From Ferrimicrobium sp. (GTDB lineage Bacteria > Actinomycetota > Acidimicrobiia > Acidimicrobiales > Acidimicrobiaceae): 64,000 nt of DNA. A model generated the notes under the pieces. That model saw only the letters and a list, made by a program, of their open reading frames with translations, had not been told where the DNA came from and did not search any database. The position numbers and the translations under genes were made by a program. The first letter of the stretch is position 1. Each line of letters opens with the position of its first letter. The stretch is from positions 62,001 to 126,000 of the forward strand of contig NZ_DAHXOI010000003.1 of NCBI RefSeq assembly GCF_027364955.1, in the 5' to 3' direction. Positions 44,593-54,962 of the stretch are shown here, in pieces.

Positions 44593-45024
44593 CTAATTCA
44601 GATCCGGGGATCCGAGGGTGTACCCAGGACTTGGTGCCAGAGAGCGTGCCGTCGGCGTCGTAGCTGCAGACGCATCATCTAGTGTTCGCGAGGCCCTCGT
44701 TTGCACCTCTGGTGCCCTTGTTGTCGGCTGTAAGACCGAGTTGACCATTCTTGCCGGCTGCAGGACCGAGCCGACGATACCAGCCGGTTGGAACATCGAC
44801 GTCATCGTGCCGGCAGTTTTGAGCGTCTCACCGAGGAAGCCACTCACGGCCGAATTGGGAAGATTGCTCACCGAATTGATTTGATTGGTGAGCGACTCTC
44901 GATGACTGCGCAGCGTAGCGAGCAACTCTCCCCCCTTCTTGGCGAGCTGAGGAAGTCGTTCAGGTCCAAGAAGCACCAGTGCAGCGATGGCCACAAAGGC
45001 CAGTTTGATAGGATCAATCTCCAT
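44593..45024 (-). CDS. tatA: TatA/TatB-family translocase subunit
   Basis: Single-span protein of 143 residues. The N-terminus MEIDPIKLAFVAIAALVLLG is followed by PERLPQLAKKGGELL, the TatA/B hinge and amphipathic helix; the glutamate after the hinge proline and acidic residues before it resemble TatB. The C-terminal 70 residues are unstructured with repeated QPAGIVGSVLQP, QPARMVNSVLQP units. The ATG chosen overlaps trpS by 11 bp and has AAGGAGG 6 bases upstream; a start 10 codons earlier would begin within trpS. With TatC it forms the export pore. Confidence 0.85.
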   Translation of the reverse strand: MEIDPIKLAFVAIAALVLLGPERLPQLAKKGGELLATLRSHRESLTNQINSVSNLPNSAVSGFLGETLKTAGTMTSMFQPAGIVGSVLQPARMVNSVLQPTTRAPEVQTRASRTLDDASAATTPTARSLAPSPGYTLGSPDLN

Positions 45025-46030
45025 GAGTAACCTCCTTGCCGGGTAGAAACCCAATCGCTTCGTAGGCGCGTGATAACGTCTGTGAAGCTACCTCACTTGC
45101 TCGCTCGCGACCAATCGACAACCAGGACACAAGTTGAGAACGGTCACTCATGTAGTCCCAATAGCGATCGCGAATCGGGCTCAACTGCTCGATGACCGCC
45201 GTCGCAGTAGCCTCCTTGAGGTCGCCGTAGCGTTCAAAATTGGACGCCACGTCTTTTGGCTCGCGATCGGTCAAAACCGCAAGGATCTCCAGTAGGTTGC
45301 GTACGCCTGCGCGTGACGGATCATCTTCCACATAGAGTACTTCGTTGAAGAGGTCGGTTTTGGCTTTCGCAATCTTCCTGCGAATCTGATCGTCGCTATC
45401 GAGCAGGTAAATATTTCCCTGTCCGTCCGCCGAGGACTTACTCATCTTCGCCTCAGGATGGCTAAGGTCCATCACCCGCGCCGCCAATGGCGGGATCACT
45501 GCCCGGGGAATCGTGAAAATATCTCCATAGGCATGGTTAAACCGCGTCGCAACCGTACGAGTGAGTTCGATGTGCTGGCTCTGATCCTCTCCAACCGGCA
45601 CGAGATCTGTCTGGTAGAGCAAGATGTCTGCCGCCATCAGCGCCGGGTAGGTAAACAAACCAGCGCGCACCATCGCCGAACCCCTGGATTTATCCTTGAA
45701 TTGGATCATCCGTGAGAGCTCTCCATAGGTCGCAGTGCACTCCATGAGCCAAGCCAACTGCGCATGCCCAGCGACATGACTCTGGACGACCACCGTTGAC
45801 CGCGTCGGATCGATGCCCACGGCAAAGAGAAGGGCCGCCATCTGGAGAGTACCCTCGCGCAGTGCTGCCGGGTCGTGTTCGACGGTGAGCGCATGCTGAT
45901 CGACGATCAGGAAGGTGCTGTCATACTCTTCCTGCTGGATACGCCACTGGCGAAAGGCACCAAGAAAATTACCAAGGGTCGCCTGCCCCGTTGGCTGGAC
46001 TCCTGAGAGCACCCGTTCACGCTTGGCCAC
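45014..46030 (-). CDS. trpS: Tryptophanyl-tRNA synthetase
   Basis: Class I synthetase of 338 residues. The HIGH-equivalent is PTGQATLGNFLGA, a T-x-G-N form also seen in Bacillus TrpRS, and KMSKS is complete in EAKMSKSSAD. GEDQSQHIELTR binds tryptophan and ATP. The GTG before AKRERVLSG was chosen because GGGGA lies 6 bases upstream; a TTG six codons earlier is possible. It overlaps tatA. A 440-bp gap with a short tandem repeat precedes it. Confidence 0.94.
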   Translation of the reverse strand: MAKRERVLSGVQPTGQATLGNFLGAFRQWRIQQEEYDSTFLIVDQHALTVEHDPAALREGTLQMAALLFAVGIDPTRSTVVVQSHVAGHAQLAWLMECTATYGELSRMIQFKDKSRGSAMVRAGLFTYPALMAADILLYQTDLVPVGEDQSQHIELTRTVATRFNHAYGDIFTIPRAVIPPLAARVMDLSHPEAKMSKSSADGQGNIYLLDSDDQIRRKIAKAKTDLFNEVLYVEDDPSRAGVRNLLEILAVLTDREPKDVASNFERYGDLKEATATAVIEQLSPIRDRYWDYMSDRSQLVSWLSIGRERASEVASQTLSRAYEAIGFLPGKEVTHGD

Positions 46031-46469
46031 AACCAATCCCCGCTCCAATCCCGATCGACATCACATCCGCACCGCTCTACCCACCTGACCCATGGCCACC
46101 TGACCCATGGCCACCTGACCCATGGCCACCTGACCCATGGCCACCTGACCCATGGCCACCTGACACATGGCCAACATCGCAAGAGCAGCACTCGCCATCA
46201 TGGGTAGCAGCTCGCGTGCAGATCCGACCATAATCGGCACCAGAGACTCTCCGGACATCATCGGTGTCGGTCCATCGGTCGCCGCCAGCAAAAAAACTAC
46301 TTACCCACACCCTCAGACTAGCGCTACGGCTTGGCATCTGCTACGGCATCGGCCTGCAAGGGCCCGTGCTACCCACAACTCGCTCGTCGGTGCCTATCAT
46401 CCTGGCCACGGGAGCGAGTATCGAGGATTGTATCTACGCAAACGAGTCCATGGGAGCCGAGCGGATACG
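46031..46469. other. Intergenic region upstream of trpS with a tandem repeat, no confident gene
   Basis: Several frames stay open through the 15-base repeat, because a 15-base unit has no stop in most frames, but none shows a ribosome site, family match or sensible composition. The region presumably contains the trpS promoter and the end of the zinc-ribbon transcript. No T-box or tRNA-like structure was recognised. Confidence 0.5.
46081..46170. repeat. 15-bp tandem repeat, six units (minisatellite)
   Basis: Six adjacent copies of CCACCTGACCCATGG; the last has one change (ACACATGG). Each unit carries the palindrome CCATGG. It lies about 50 bases upstream of the trpS start codon, so copy-number change could alter the trpS leader. 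Such arrays vary by slippage. Confidence 0.97.
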
Positions 46470-46811
46470 CTACTGCTCGTACTTGCCTTGACTGTACCGG
46501 ATCAGCCGCTCAAGCCAGGTGGGATCTGCGAGCTGCTGATGAAAAGCGAGAAGGTCATCGAAGTCGACCGGAGGTCCCACCACCTCCTCCCCGGACTCCT
46601 CGGGCAGTCGCCAGAAGTGAATCTTGACCCCAGAAGAGACCAGAATCTCAACGATACGCTTATCGACAGCCTTGGACACGACCATCGTACAACTCGGGCA
46701 ACGAAAGACGTAACTCGCCTCTCCGTTGGACGAACAGAGCATCACCGTCATGGCGTTGGGCGCGATGTCGACGTCTCCACACGTCGGACATGAAGCTCTA
46801 ATGATTGGCAT
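46470..46811 (-). CDS. Zinc-ribbon protein of unknown function
   Basis: Protein of 113 residues with two knuckles, CPTCGD near residue 8 and CPSC near residue 38, in the first half, and a helical acidic second half (VDFDDLLAFHQQLADPTWLE). This form is common and uncharacterised in Actinobacteria. GGGAG lies upstream of the ATG. It stands alone between lepB and trpS on their strand. A nucleic-acid or protein-binding role is only a guess. Confidence 0.75.
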   Translation of the reverse strand: MPIIRASCPTCGDVDIAPNAMTVMLCSSNGEASYVFRCPSCTMVVSKAVDKRIVEILVSSGVKIHFWRLPEESGEEVVGPPVDFDDLLAFHQQLADPTWLERLIRYSQGKYEQ

Positions 46812-47077
46812 TGCGACTCCCTTCGCCCCTCAAATTCATCCAGTGTCCCAAGTATCGGTACGTTCTACCGCGACACTAAACCTAATCTGGGATAATTCCT
46901 GAGTTTCTTGCATTGGCTACGATCGCCCTGTTGCGGGAGTCCCACAGGCACGGACAACCCCCAGAACGCATTGCGAGGGCCGGGGGCGGAAAGGGAGTCC
47001 CTATCGAATGGTGAGCGACGAGTGCCTGATCAACTCCACACCAAGACCATCTCGGCCTTTTGCCTGCGCGTATCCGC

Positions 47078-47680
47078 CTAAAAGTAGTGCCACTGTGATA
47101 GCGGCCAGTAGATCAGGATCACCCGACCCACGATCAGTGACCTTGAAATCGGGCCAAAGACGCGTGAATCGGCAGAGTCACCGCGATTATCACCCAAGAC
47201 GTAGTACTCGTTCTTTGGAATATGGATCGGCGATTCTGATGCCGCGCTCAGCGGGTAGGTCTTGACACCCTTAGGCAGGAAGGGCTCAGCGATGGGCTTA
47301 CCGTTGATGTACACCTGGCCATCATGGAACCAGATGGTCTGCCCTGGCAGACCAATCACCCGTTTGACAAGATAGTGAATATTGGCGCTGGTGTGGTCAT
47401 CAGCCGGTTTGTGAAAGACGATGATATTGCCAAAGCCCACGGAGTGGAGATGGTAACTCAGCTTGTCAACGATCATATGATCGCCGATTTCAATCGTCGG
47501 TATCATCGAACCTGACGGGACGAAGAAGGATTCGAAAACATAGGCTCTCACCCCAACGGCGACCACCAGTGCAACCACGATCACGATCAGCCAGTTACGA
47601 AGCGTATGACGTTTTGGATGGGCTGAGTCGTCTCCGTCTCCAACCACCGGAGCTGCGTCGTCAGTCGTCTGCTCTGTCAT
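47078..47680 (-). CDS. lepB: Signal peptidase I
   Basis: Membrane-bound serine protease of 200 residues that removes Sec and Tat signal peptides. One membrane segment lies at about 29-45. The catalytic pair is S58 in VPSGSM and K106 in [19 protein letters not shown] is the conserved box D/E. The ATG overlaps the pafA stop as ATGA, so it is translationally coupled to the Pup ligase, an unusual neighbour. Confidence 0.95.
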   Translation of the reverse strand: MTEQTTDDAAPVVGDGDDSAHPKRHTLRNWLIVIVVALVVAVGVRAYVFESFFVPSGSMIPTIEIGDHMIVDKLSYHLHSVGFGNIIVFHKPADDHTSANIHYLVKRVIGLPGQTIWFHDGQVYINGKPIAEPFLPKGVKTYPLSAASESPIHIPKNEYYVLGDNRGDSADSRVFGPISRSLIVGRVILIYWPLSQWHYF

Positions 47681-49050
47681 AAACCTGCTATCAACCTCTC
47701 TACCCGGTCATCATAGGACGCAAATGGGTCCTTCAACATCACCGTCCGCTGTGCCTGGTCATTGAGCTTCAGGTGCACCCAATCCACCGTATAATCGCGG
47801 TGATGAGCTTTCGCCGCCGCAATAAACTCCCCGCGTAGGCGGGCACGCGTCGTCTGCGGTGGGACATCAACTGCCCGTTTGATACGGGCCTCATCCACGA
47901 GTTCAACCGTGCGCCCATGCTCAACCAACTTATAGTAGACACTGCGGTTACGGTTGATATCGTGATACTGCAGATCAACCAGCGAGACCTGTGGGTGTGA
48001 CAACGGCAAATCGTGTCGTGAACGGTACTCTTCAATCAGCCGATACTTCGTCACCCAGTCAACCCGTCCATCGAGCTTCATCGGGTCAGTTCGCAGCGCC
48101 TCCAGCGCCTCACCCCACATCACCAACGCACGCTGCTCATCAGGTGGAATCGCGTGATTCGTACTGAAGCGTTGTGCGCGCTCGTAGTAACTCTCCTGAA
48201 TCTCGAGCGCCGTCATCTCACGACCATTCACCAGTCGCACACGCTTGGTCAATGAGGGATCATGGGAGATCTCGCGAATCGCTCGAATCGGGTTTTCCAT
48301 TGAGAGATCCCTTAGGACGATATCGTGCTCGAGCAGTCGCAGCACCAGCGACATCGCGCCAACCTTCAAGAAGGTGGCCCACTGCGACATGTTGGAGTCG
48401 CCAACGATCACGTGCAACCGACGAAAACGTTCTGCATCAGCATGGGGTTCATCGCGGGTATTGATGATCGGGCGAGAACGGGTCGTCGCGGAGGAGACGC
48501 CCTCCCAGATGTGCTCAGCGCGTTGCGAAAGGGTATAGACCGGTCCTCTGGAGGTGAGCAGTACCTTCCCAGCTCCTGCATAGATCTGCCGTGTCACGAG
48601 GAAGGGGATCAGCACCTCCACCAAACGTGAAAGGTCATCCACGCGCAAGGTCAGAAAGTTTTCATGACAACCATAGGAGTTGCCTGCCGAGTCGGTGTTG
48701 TTCTTCAGGAGATACACCGAACCACGGATCCCCTCCTCGCGCATCCGCACCTCCGCAGAGTACGCCAACGATTCAAGGATGAGCTCGCCAGCTTTGTCAT
48801 GACTGACCAGGTCCTCGAGGCTATCACATTCCGGGGTGGCATACTCAGGATGGCTACCAACATCGAGATACAGACGAGCACCATTTTCTAAGAAGACATT
48901 TGAGGAACGCCCCCAGCTCACCACTCGCCGAAACAGGTACCTGGCAACCTCGTCAGGACTCAAGCGACGCTGTCCACGTAGGGTGCACGTCACCCCATAT
49001 TCATTCTCGATACCAAAGATCCTACGATCGAGCTCCGCCACCCTGCTCAA
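47677..49050 (-). CDS. pafA: Pup-protein ligase PafA
   Basis: Glutamine-synthetase-fold ligase of 457 residues that couples deamidated Pup to substrate lysines with [27 protein letters not shown] and [19 protein letters not shown] are family motifs. It lacks the Dop-type insertion after the first strand, which separates it from the paralogue at 50800-52293. The TTG start overlaps the prcA stop as TTGA; a GTG three codons later, before AELDRRIFG, is close to the usual family start and may be the true one. Confidence 0.93.
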   Translation of the reverse strand: MSRVAELDRRIFGIENEYGVTCTLRGQRRLSPDEVARYLFRRVVSWGRSSNVFLENGARLYLDVGSHPEYATPECDSLEDLVSHDKAGELILESLAYSAEVRMREEGIRGSVYLLKNNTDSAGNSYGCHENFLTLRVDDLSRLVEVLIPFLVTRQIYAGAGKVLLTSRGPVYTLSQRAEHIWEGVSSATTRSRPIINTRDEPHADAERFRRLHVIVGDSNMSQWATFLKVGAMSLVLRLLEHDIVLRDLSMENPIRAIREISHDPSLTKRVRLVNGREMTALEIQESYYERAQRFSTNHAIPPDEQRALVMWGEALEALRTDPMKLDGRVDWVTKYRLIEEYRSRHDLPLSHPQVSLVDLQYHDINRNRSVYYKLVEHGRTVELVDEARIKRAVDVPPQTTRARLRGEFIAAAKAHHRDYTVDWVHLKLNDQAQRTVMLKDPFASYDDRVERLIAGL

Positions 49051-49733
49051 CCAGGATCACCAACCAAGTTCTGCAACTCAACTCCAACAATCCTACGGAA
49101 GGTTCTGCGTTCGCCGCGATCCTCTAGGACCGCAATCTCAAGATCCTCGTACTGCAATTGATGCTCGTCCTCGCTCAAGGCTCCGATGCAGGCATGAAGC
49201 GCATCCCGAAGGTCCCAACCATCTGCAAACGATCCCGCAAAACGCTCCGCGATCGCGTCAGAATCACCCCCGATCACCGCAAAGTGTTGTTCGTCAACGA
49301 CCGTCCCATCGTAGAGAATATGGAATAGCTGCGAGTCCTTACCGGCGGCCCCGAGTTCAGCCACCAGAATCTCCACCTCAAGCGGTTTGACTTCGTGGGT
49401 GAAGACTTGGCCGAGATACTGCGCATAGAGGTTTGCCAGACTTCTCGCATCGACATCGTCGCGAGCGTACGCAAACCCCTTTGTGTCCGCATGGCGAATA
49501 CCCGCCACTCGCAGCTGATCGAATTCGTTGTACTTACCGACCCCAGCGAAGGCAATCCGGTCATAGATCTCCGAGACCTTGTGGAGAGAACGCGAGGGGT
49601 TCTCCGCACATAACAAAACCCCGACTTGGTACACGGCACCGATGAGAGCACGCCCCCGAGCAATGCCTTTTCGGGCATAGTCGGCACGATCTTTCATCAT
49701 CTGCTCAGGAGCTACGTAAAAAGGCATACTCAT
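49047..49733 (-). CDS. prcA: Proteasome alpha subunit
   Basis: Alpha-ring subunit of 228 residues forming the gated ends of the 20S core. [20 protein letters not shown] is the N-terminal gate helix, and the fold continues through [22 protein letters not shown]-type sequence. It overlaps prcB by 4 bp (ATGA). The C-terminus [12 protein letters not shown] is short. It recruits ARC through its outer pockets. Confidence 0.96.
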   Translation of the reverse strand: MSMPFYVAPEQMMKDRADYARKGIARGRALIGAVYQVGVLLCAENPSRSLHKVSEIYDRIAFAGVGKYNEFDQLRVAGIRHADTKGFAYARDDVDARSLANLYAQYLGQVFTHEVKPLEVEILVAELGAAGKDSQLFHILYDGTVVDEQHFAVIGGDSDAIAERFAGSFADGWDLRDALHACIGALSEDEHQLQYEDLEIAVLEDRGERRTFRRIVGVELQNLVGDPG

Positions 49734-50536
49734 TCTGGCTGTCTCCTTGTCGTCAACTCCGTCTCCAATTCATGGGCGAGTACGCTGAGCTCATCATCAC
49801 CAACCCGCTGATATCCGGAGGCGTCGATCACACCAATCACGGGGAAGATACCTCGCAAAAGGTCGGGCCCTCCGGTGGCAGAGTCCTCCTGAGCCGCCTC
49901 GAAGAGTGCCTTGGTCGCCAAACGGACGACGTCGTCACGACTCATCCCAGGACGGAAACCGAGTCGAAGCGTGGCGCGAGCATCACGACCACCCGATCCC
50001 GTCGCATAGAACGCCTCCTCCTCGTATTTACCTCCGGCAATATCGTAGGTAAAGATCCTCCCTTGGCTCCGATGGAGATCCCAACCCGCAAAGAGCGGGA
50101 CCACTGCAAGCCCCTGCATTGCCATGCCAAGATTCGACCGGATCATCTGCGCCAGCTGATTTGCCTTGCCCTCGAGAGAAAGGACGGTCCCCTCAACCTT
50201 CTCATAATGCTCCAGCTGTACTTGGAACAGCCGAACCATCTCGATAGCAGGACCAGCCGCTCCGGCAATCGCTACCGCCGAGAAACGATCTGCTGGAAAT
50301 ACCTTCTCAATGGTCCGATTGGCAATGATATTGCCTTCGGTGGCGCGACGATCACCGGCGATCACCACGCCATCGCGAAATCGCACCGCAGCGATCGTGG
50401 TCCCATGAGGAACGCCCTGGACCTCCGCTGAACCCGACTGCCGAGTCACCTGCGTACCGCGCTCATCGAGTCGGCCTAAAAGACCACAGAAATCTGGCCC
50501 CGGGTCACGAACTACATCAAACAATGGCAGCGCCAA
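49730..50536 (-). CDS. prcB: Proteasome beta subunit with propeptide
   Basis: N-terminal-threonine hydrolase of 268 residues. The propeptide of 45 residues ends at VPHG, and T46 in GTTIAAVRF becomes the catalytic Thr1 after self-cleavage. [13 protein letters not shown] and the lysine in the following strand complete the site. The TTG start has only a modest purine run upstream. Order pup-prcB-prcA-pafA is as in other Actinobacteria. Confidence 0.96.
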   Translation of the reverse strand: MALPLFDVVRDPGPDFCGLLGRLDERGTQVTRQSGSAEVQGVPHGTTIAAVRFRDGVVIAGDRRATEGNIIANRTIEKVFPADRFSAVAIAGAAGPAIEMVRLFQVQLEHYEKVEGTVLSLEGKANQLAQMIRSNLGMAMQGLAVVPLFAGWDLHRSQGRIFTYDIAGGKYEEEAFYATGSGGRDARATLRLGFRPGMSRDDVVRLATKALFEAAQEDSATGGPDLLRGIFPVIGVIDASGYQRVGDDELSVLAHELETELTTRRQPE

Positions 50537-50573
50537 CGCCTACCGCCTCTCTCTCTACATCAGCCAGCAGTGT

Positions 50574-50768
50574 CTACTGTCCGCCTTTTTGGACATAGTT
50601 GCGGACAAACTCCTCCGCATTATCCTCTAGCACCTCATCGATCTCGTCGAGAATGTCGTCAAGCTCTGCCTTGAGCTGATCGGAGCGCTCCGTCGAAGGC
50701 GCAGCCTCCTCCTCAACGACCTCCTCTCGATTCGATGACGATTTTCGCACTTGTTCACGTTCAGCCAT
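50574..50768 (-). CDS. pup: Prokaryotic ubiquitin-like protein Pup
   Basis: Disordered tag of 64 residues. The coiled-coil-forming stretch DQLKAELDDILDEIDEVLED binds ARC, and the C-terminus is YVQKGGQ. Because it ends in glutamine, Dop must deamidate it to glutamate before PafA can attach it. GAGGTGG lies upstream of the ATG. It lies between dop and prcB. Confidence 0.97.
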   Translation of the reverse strand: MAEREQVRKSSSNREEVVEEEAAPSTERSDQLKAELDDILDEIDEVLEDNAEEFVRNYVQKGGQ

Positions 50769-50799
50769 GCATCCACCTCATCTTTGCACTTTATCCTAG

Positions 50800-52293
50800 T
50801 TACGAACCTAATGCCTCGACCAACTCGGCAGCACTCTTCACCCTGCGGAGAAGTTCACCAACATGGCTCTCGGTTCCGCGTAACGGGTCCATCATGGGTA
50901 CCCGTCGCAGCGGGTCCGACCCAAGGTCGAAGATGATGGAGTCCCAGTTGGCCGCCGCGATGGAGCCAGGGAAACGGGCGAGACAGGTACCTCGAAAAAA
51001 GGCACGAGTATCCGGTGGAGGGTTGCTCACCGCCGCATCGATCGCGTCATCCTCGAGCCTGCGTCGCATCGGCAGGCGACGAAACAACGACTTTTGTTGG
51101 CGCATGTCGTGATACTGCAGATCGATCGCCGCGAGCCTAGGATCCTGGTTCTCAACGCCATGTCGCTGTTGATAACCCTGAACCACTTGCCACTTTGCCA
51201 CCCAATCGAGCGTGTCAGCCAACTCCATGGGATCATCGTCAAGAACACACAGGATACGCTCCCACTCGGCCAGTAGTGCGGGACCGTCGGTCTCATTTCC
51301 TAGATACGCCATACCGTAGTGCTCGGCATGTGCGATTGCGTGCTCAAGGTACGCTTCTTGAATCTCAAGAGCACGGAGATGCCTCCCGTCTCGAAGAAGT
51401 ACTCGTTGCTTGAGCGTCGGATCCCACGAGATCTCCCGCAACGACGAAACCGGATCAGCCATCTCGATCTTGAGATCCTCAAGAAATCCATCCTCGATCA
51501 TCGCGAGTACGATGGCAGTAAGGCCCAGCTTCAACCAAGTGGAGGTCTCTGACAGGTTGGCATCACCTAATATCACATGCAACCGTCGGAAACGTTGTCC
51601 GTCAGAATGTGGTTCGTCGCGGGTATTGATAATAGGTCGCTTCAATGTCGTCTCAAGACCAACCTCCTCCTCAAAGAAGTCAGCCCGCTGTGAGAGTTGG
51701 AACGGCACCTTTGAAGCGCCCGTACCCGGAAACTCAGAGCCGACCTTGCCAGCTCCGATCATGACCTGTCGAGTCACGAAGAAGGGAACGAGTTCAGCGA
51801 CCACTTTTTGAAAGGGGATACTACGATCGACCAGGTAGTTCTCGTGGCAGCCATACGAATTACCCTTTCGATCGGAGTTGTTCTTGTAGGCCACGATCTC
51901 TTGGCCCTTTGGAAGAAGCCGTTTCGCGTTCGCCATGGCACGGATCATGACCTCCTCCCCAGCCTTATCGTAAAGCAACGCCTGAGAAGGAGAGATACAC
52001 TCCGGGGAGGAGTACTCCGGGTGCGCATGGTCGACGTAGAGTCGCGCTCCGTTCGTCAACACCGCATTCACCAAATGGGTATCCAGTTCGATGCCAGATC
52101 CCCCTTCAAGGGCAAAACCACGAGCATCCACACCAGGAGACTCATCGACAAAATCCCACTCCACCCGTTCCGATAAACCGGAGACATAGGCGTTGATCAA
52201 CATCGAGGATGTCGTGATAGGGTTCGCCTCCGGGGCGCCGGCGACGACAATCCCGTATTCAGTCTCAATGCCGAGCACCTTTGGTATTGACAT
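50800..52293 (-). CDS. dop: Depupylase/deamidase of Pup (Dop)
   Basis: Glutamine-synthetase-fold enzyme of 497 residues that deamidates Pup and removes it from substrates. The opening IPKVLGIETEYGIV is followed by a long Dop-loop segment missing from Paf[18 protein letters not shown] and [19 protein letters not shown] are shared with PafA. The ATG before SIPKVLG was chosen for GGAGGAG just upstream; a 58-residue longer reading has low-complexity sequence. It follows arc by about 50 bp. Confidence 0.93.
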   Translation of the reverse strand: MSIPKVLGIETEYGIVVAGAPEANPITTSSMLINAYVSGLSERVEWDFVDESPGVDARGFALEGGSGIELDTHLVNAVLTNGARLYVDHAHPEYSSPECISPSQALLYDKAGEEVMIRAMANAKRLLPKGQEIVAYKNNSDRKGNSYGCHENYLVDRSIPFQKVVAELVPFFVTRQVMIGAGKVGSEFPGTGASKVPFQLSQRADFFEEEVGLETTLKRPIINTRDEPHSDGQRFRRLHVILGDANLSETSTWLKLGLTAIVLAMIEDGFLEDLKIEMADPVSSLREISWDPTLKQRVLLRDGRHLRALEIQEAYLEHAIAHAEHYGMAYLGNETDGPALLAEWERILCVLDDDPMELADTLDWVAKWQVVQGYQQRHGVENQDPRLAAIDLQYHDMRQQKSLFRRLPMRRRLEDDAIDAAVSNPPPDTRAFFRGTCLARFPGSIAAANWDSIIFDLGSDPLRRVPMMDPLRGTESHVGELLRRVKSAAELVEALGS

Positions 52294-52343
52294 CACTCCT
52301 CCTTCGACTCCACCACTCACCGGGCCACTTGAACCGTCAACTT

Positions 52344-54092
52344 TTACAGATACTGCCCAGTGGCGACCCGTTCGATCGCGCGACCACCCTCTGCACCTTC
52401 CTCCTGGGAAAGGAGAATACGCATGAAGACGATTCGCTCCCCCTTCTTGCCCGAAATCTTGGCCCAATCATCAGGATTGGTGGTGTTCGGAAGATCCTCG
52501 TGCTCCTTGAACTCCTTGGCGATCGAGACCAACAAATCCTCCTGGTTGATACCAGCAGGCTGCCCAGAGATCTCGCGTTTGATCGCAAGCTTCTTGGCAC
52601 GCCGCACAATGTTTTCAATCATGGCTCCAGAGGCGAAGTCCTTGAAGTAGAGGACCTCTTTCTCTCCGTTTTGATAGGTGACCTCTAGGAACCGGTTGGC
52701 ATCGACGGCCGCATACATCGTCTCCACCGTGGTCTCGATCATGCGCTGCACGGCTACTTGCCGATCTCCGTTGCCAAGACGATCCACCTCACTCTTGTCG
52801 AGAGGTAGATCCGCCGTGAGGTAACGTGAAAAGATCTGATTTGCCGCCTTCACGTCCGGTCGCTGAATCTTGATTTTCACGTCCAAACGACCGGGTCGAA
52901 GAATTGCTGGATCGATCAGGTCCTCACGATTCGATGCCCCTATCACAATCACATTTCGAAGCGTCTCAACGCCATCGATCTCCGCCAACAGCTGCGGTAC
53001 CACCGTGGACTCCATGTCCGAACTGATTCCACTCCCTCGCGTCCGGAACAGCGAGTCCATTTCGTCGAAGAAGACGATGACCGGCATGCCCTCTTCCGCC
53101 TTCTCGCGGGCACGTTGGAAGATCAACCGGATTTGGCGTTCGGTCTCGCCCACGTATTTGTTCAATAGCTCGGGACCCTTGACATTGAGAAAGTAGCTCT
53201 TTACGCTCCGACCAGAGGTTTGCTCGATCTTCTTGGCCAGCGAATTGGCCACCGCCTTAGCGATCAACGTCTTACCACAGCCAGGAGGGCCATACAACAG
53301 AATACCCTTCGGGGCCGGGAGCCGATAGTTCGAAAACAGTTCGCGATAGAGAAACGGTAGCTCAACAGCGTCCTGAATCTCCTCAATTTGATGGTCGAGT
53401 CCACCGATATCGGAGTAGCTGATGTCAGGCACCTCCTCGAGGGCGAGCTCCTCCACCTCAGGCTTTGGTAGCAGTTCGAGCACCATCGACGATCGCGGAT
53501 CTACCATCACGCTATCGCCAACTCGTACTCTTGTGTTGCGCAGAACCCCACTCAAGAGTGCCACACGCTCATCGTCACCGCGGCCAACGACGACGACCCG
53601 TTCCCCATCCTCCAAGACATCTTTGACCATAGCGACCTCGCCACTGCGGTCCGGATCACGAACACCAATCACAGCGAAGGACTCATTGAGGGTCACCTCC
53701 TGCCCATGTCGCAGGTCCGCTAGGACGATATCAGGGTGGACGGCCACCTTCATCTTGCGCCCCGATGAGATAATGTCCACCGTTTCATCATCATTGGTGC
53801 CGATGAACACCCCATAGGCAGCTGGCGGTTGGGTTAGCTTCTCCACCTCCTCGCGGAGATTGGCGATGTGTTCTCTCGCCTGCTGCAGGGTGAAAGTCAA
53901 CTTCTCATTCTTGGCCTGCAGCTGCGCTAGTGCACCCGACACCTCAAGCAGCTTCTCCTCCAACGCGCGTTCCCGCGAAGGTGCATCATTGACCCGACGT
54001 CGTAGCTCCTGCACTTCAACCTGGAGCGCATCAACCGTCTGTCGCTCTTGTGCGGTCAACTGCTCATCATGGGAATCCTTGCGATCGACCAT
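52344..54092 (-). CDS. arc: Proteasomal AAA ATPase ARC/Mpa
   Basis: Hexameric unfoldase of about 582 residues. An N-terminal coiled coil (about 10-90) binds Pup, two OB domains follow, then the AAA module with GPPGCGKTL and [11 protein letters not shown]. The C-terminus is GQYL; its penultimate tyrosine docks into the alpha ring. GGAGG lies 4 bases before the second ATG, which was chosen over one directly upstream. It is the first gene of arc-dop-pup-prcB-prcA-pafA-lepB. Confidence 0.96.
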   Translation of the reverse strand: MVDRKDSHDEQLTAQERQTVDALQVEVQELRRRVNDAPSRERALEEKLLEVSGALAQLQAKNEKLTFTLQQAREHIANLREEVEKLTQPPAAYGVFIGTNDDETVDIISSGRKMKVAVHPDIVLADLRHGQEVTLNESFAVIGVRDPDRSGEVAMVKDVLEDGERVVVVGRGDDERVALLSGVLRNTRVRVGDSVMVDPRSSMVLELLPKPEVEELALEEVPDISYSDIGGLDHQIEEIQDAVELPFLYRELFSNYRLPAPKGILLYGPPGCGKTLIAKAVANSLAKKIEQTSGRSVKSYFLNVKGPELLNKYVGETERQIRLIFQRAREKAEEGMPVIVFFDEMDSLFRTRGSGISSDMESTVVPQLLAEIDGVETLRNVIVIGASNREDLIDPAILRPGRLDVKIKIQRPDVKAANQIFSRYLTADLPLDKSEVDRLGNGDRQVAVQRMIETTVETMYAAVDANRFLEVTYQNGEKEVLYFKDFASGAMIENIVRRAKKLAIKREISGQPAGINQEDLLVSIAKEFKEHEDLPNTTNPDDWAKISGKKGERIVFMRILLSQEEGAEGGRAIERVATGQYL

Positions 54093-54248
54093 CATGCCTC
54101 CTTCCTTTCTTCACGCTACCCGAGTGATGGCGAAATTAGAACACCTCGCCGGCGACTAGACTTGTTTGAGTTCCTCATCGCAAGATAACCCGAGACATAC
54201 CACGGTGCGCTGAGTCCCACGATAGTAATCAAAATGGAAAGGACCTCG

Positions 54249-54485
54249 ATGAAAGTCTGGATTGACCAGGATCTTTGCACCGGTGATGGCCTCTGTGAAG
54301 AGATCTGTCCGCCGGTTTTCACCCTGCTCGATGACGGTTTGGCTTATGTGAAAGAAGGCCAAGAGGTCTTAAATAATCCTGGTGGGGCTGCCCAGATGGC
54401 GCCGGTGCCTGCTGATCTTGAGGATGCTGTCACGGAAGCAAGTGAGGAATGCCCGGGAGAGTGTATCTTCGTCGAAAACGACTGA
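54249..54485 (+). CDS. Ferredoxin, 3Fe-4S type
   Basis: Protein of 78 residues. The first cluster half reads C-TGDGL-C-EEI-CP, where aspartate replaces the second cysteine of a 4Fe-4S motif, and CPGEC closes it, so a 3Fe-4S cluster is likely. It is very acidic. AAAGGA lies before the ATG, five codons inside a longer open reading. It is divergent from arc across about 150 bp, a linkage also known from other Actinobacteria; the electron partner is unknown. Confidence 0.9.
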   Translation: MKVWIDQDLCTGDGLCEEICPPVFTLLDDGLAYVKEGQEVLNNPGGAAQMAPVPADLEDAVTEASEECPGECIFVEND

Positions 54486-54962
54486 GCTACTCATCACGAT
54501 TCTCTTCTGCGGAGTTCGATCGCCCAGTCTTCAGTGCCGTGGCCTCCTTTAGGGTGCAAGCTTTAGGGTGCAAGACTACGGGGCGCCAACCACACTCTGC
54601 GAGCAATGCTGAGGCTGGTCAGGCTCGACGCGGTCGATGTGACGATCACTGCGTAGGCCATCATCCTTGCGGCGCGAGCCTACGACGAGTTGGGTGAGTG
54701 CAAACGCTCTTTGTTGATCGGGTGATTTAGTGAACCGGTGGCGTAGCCACGTGCTTTGGTCGGTCTCTGCGCAACACAAATCCATGACACACATCGAGGC
54801 CCGGCATCCTCTGAAATCACACGAACCTGAGACCACTGTATGTACGCCAAGCCCGGCTCGGCACGGACCAACGTCTTATGGCTCCATGACGGTCCCAAAC
54901 GACGAGGCTCGCCTCAAACGGCAGCCCCCTACTAGCACGCTATGGCGCCAATAAGAGCCAGT
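54486..54962. other. Intergenic region of 477 bp with a small tandem repeat
   Basis: It separates convergent ferredoxin and trmI genes. TTTAGGGTGCAAG occurs twice, at 54548-54560 and 54562-54574. No gene, tRNA or strong hairpin is recognised; open frames lack ribosome sites and family matches. It may be a decayed gene remnant. Confidence 0.5.

Noticed and set aside
45950-46030. Apparent loss of the HIGH histidine in TrpRS (TLGN)
   Set aside because: A T-x-G-N form is normal for TrpRS of the Bacillus type, and KMSKS is intact.
46081-46170. CRISPR-like array
   Set aside because: Units are adjacent with no spacers and are only 15 bases long.
46061-46337. Open frames with five-residue repeats (VAMGQ or PPDPW) through the minisatellite
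   Set aside because: A 15-base unit keeps several frames open on both strands at once; none has a ribosome site or recognisable flanking domain.
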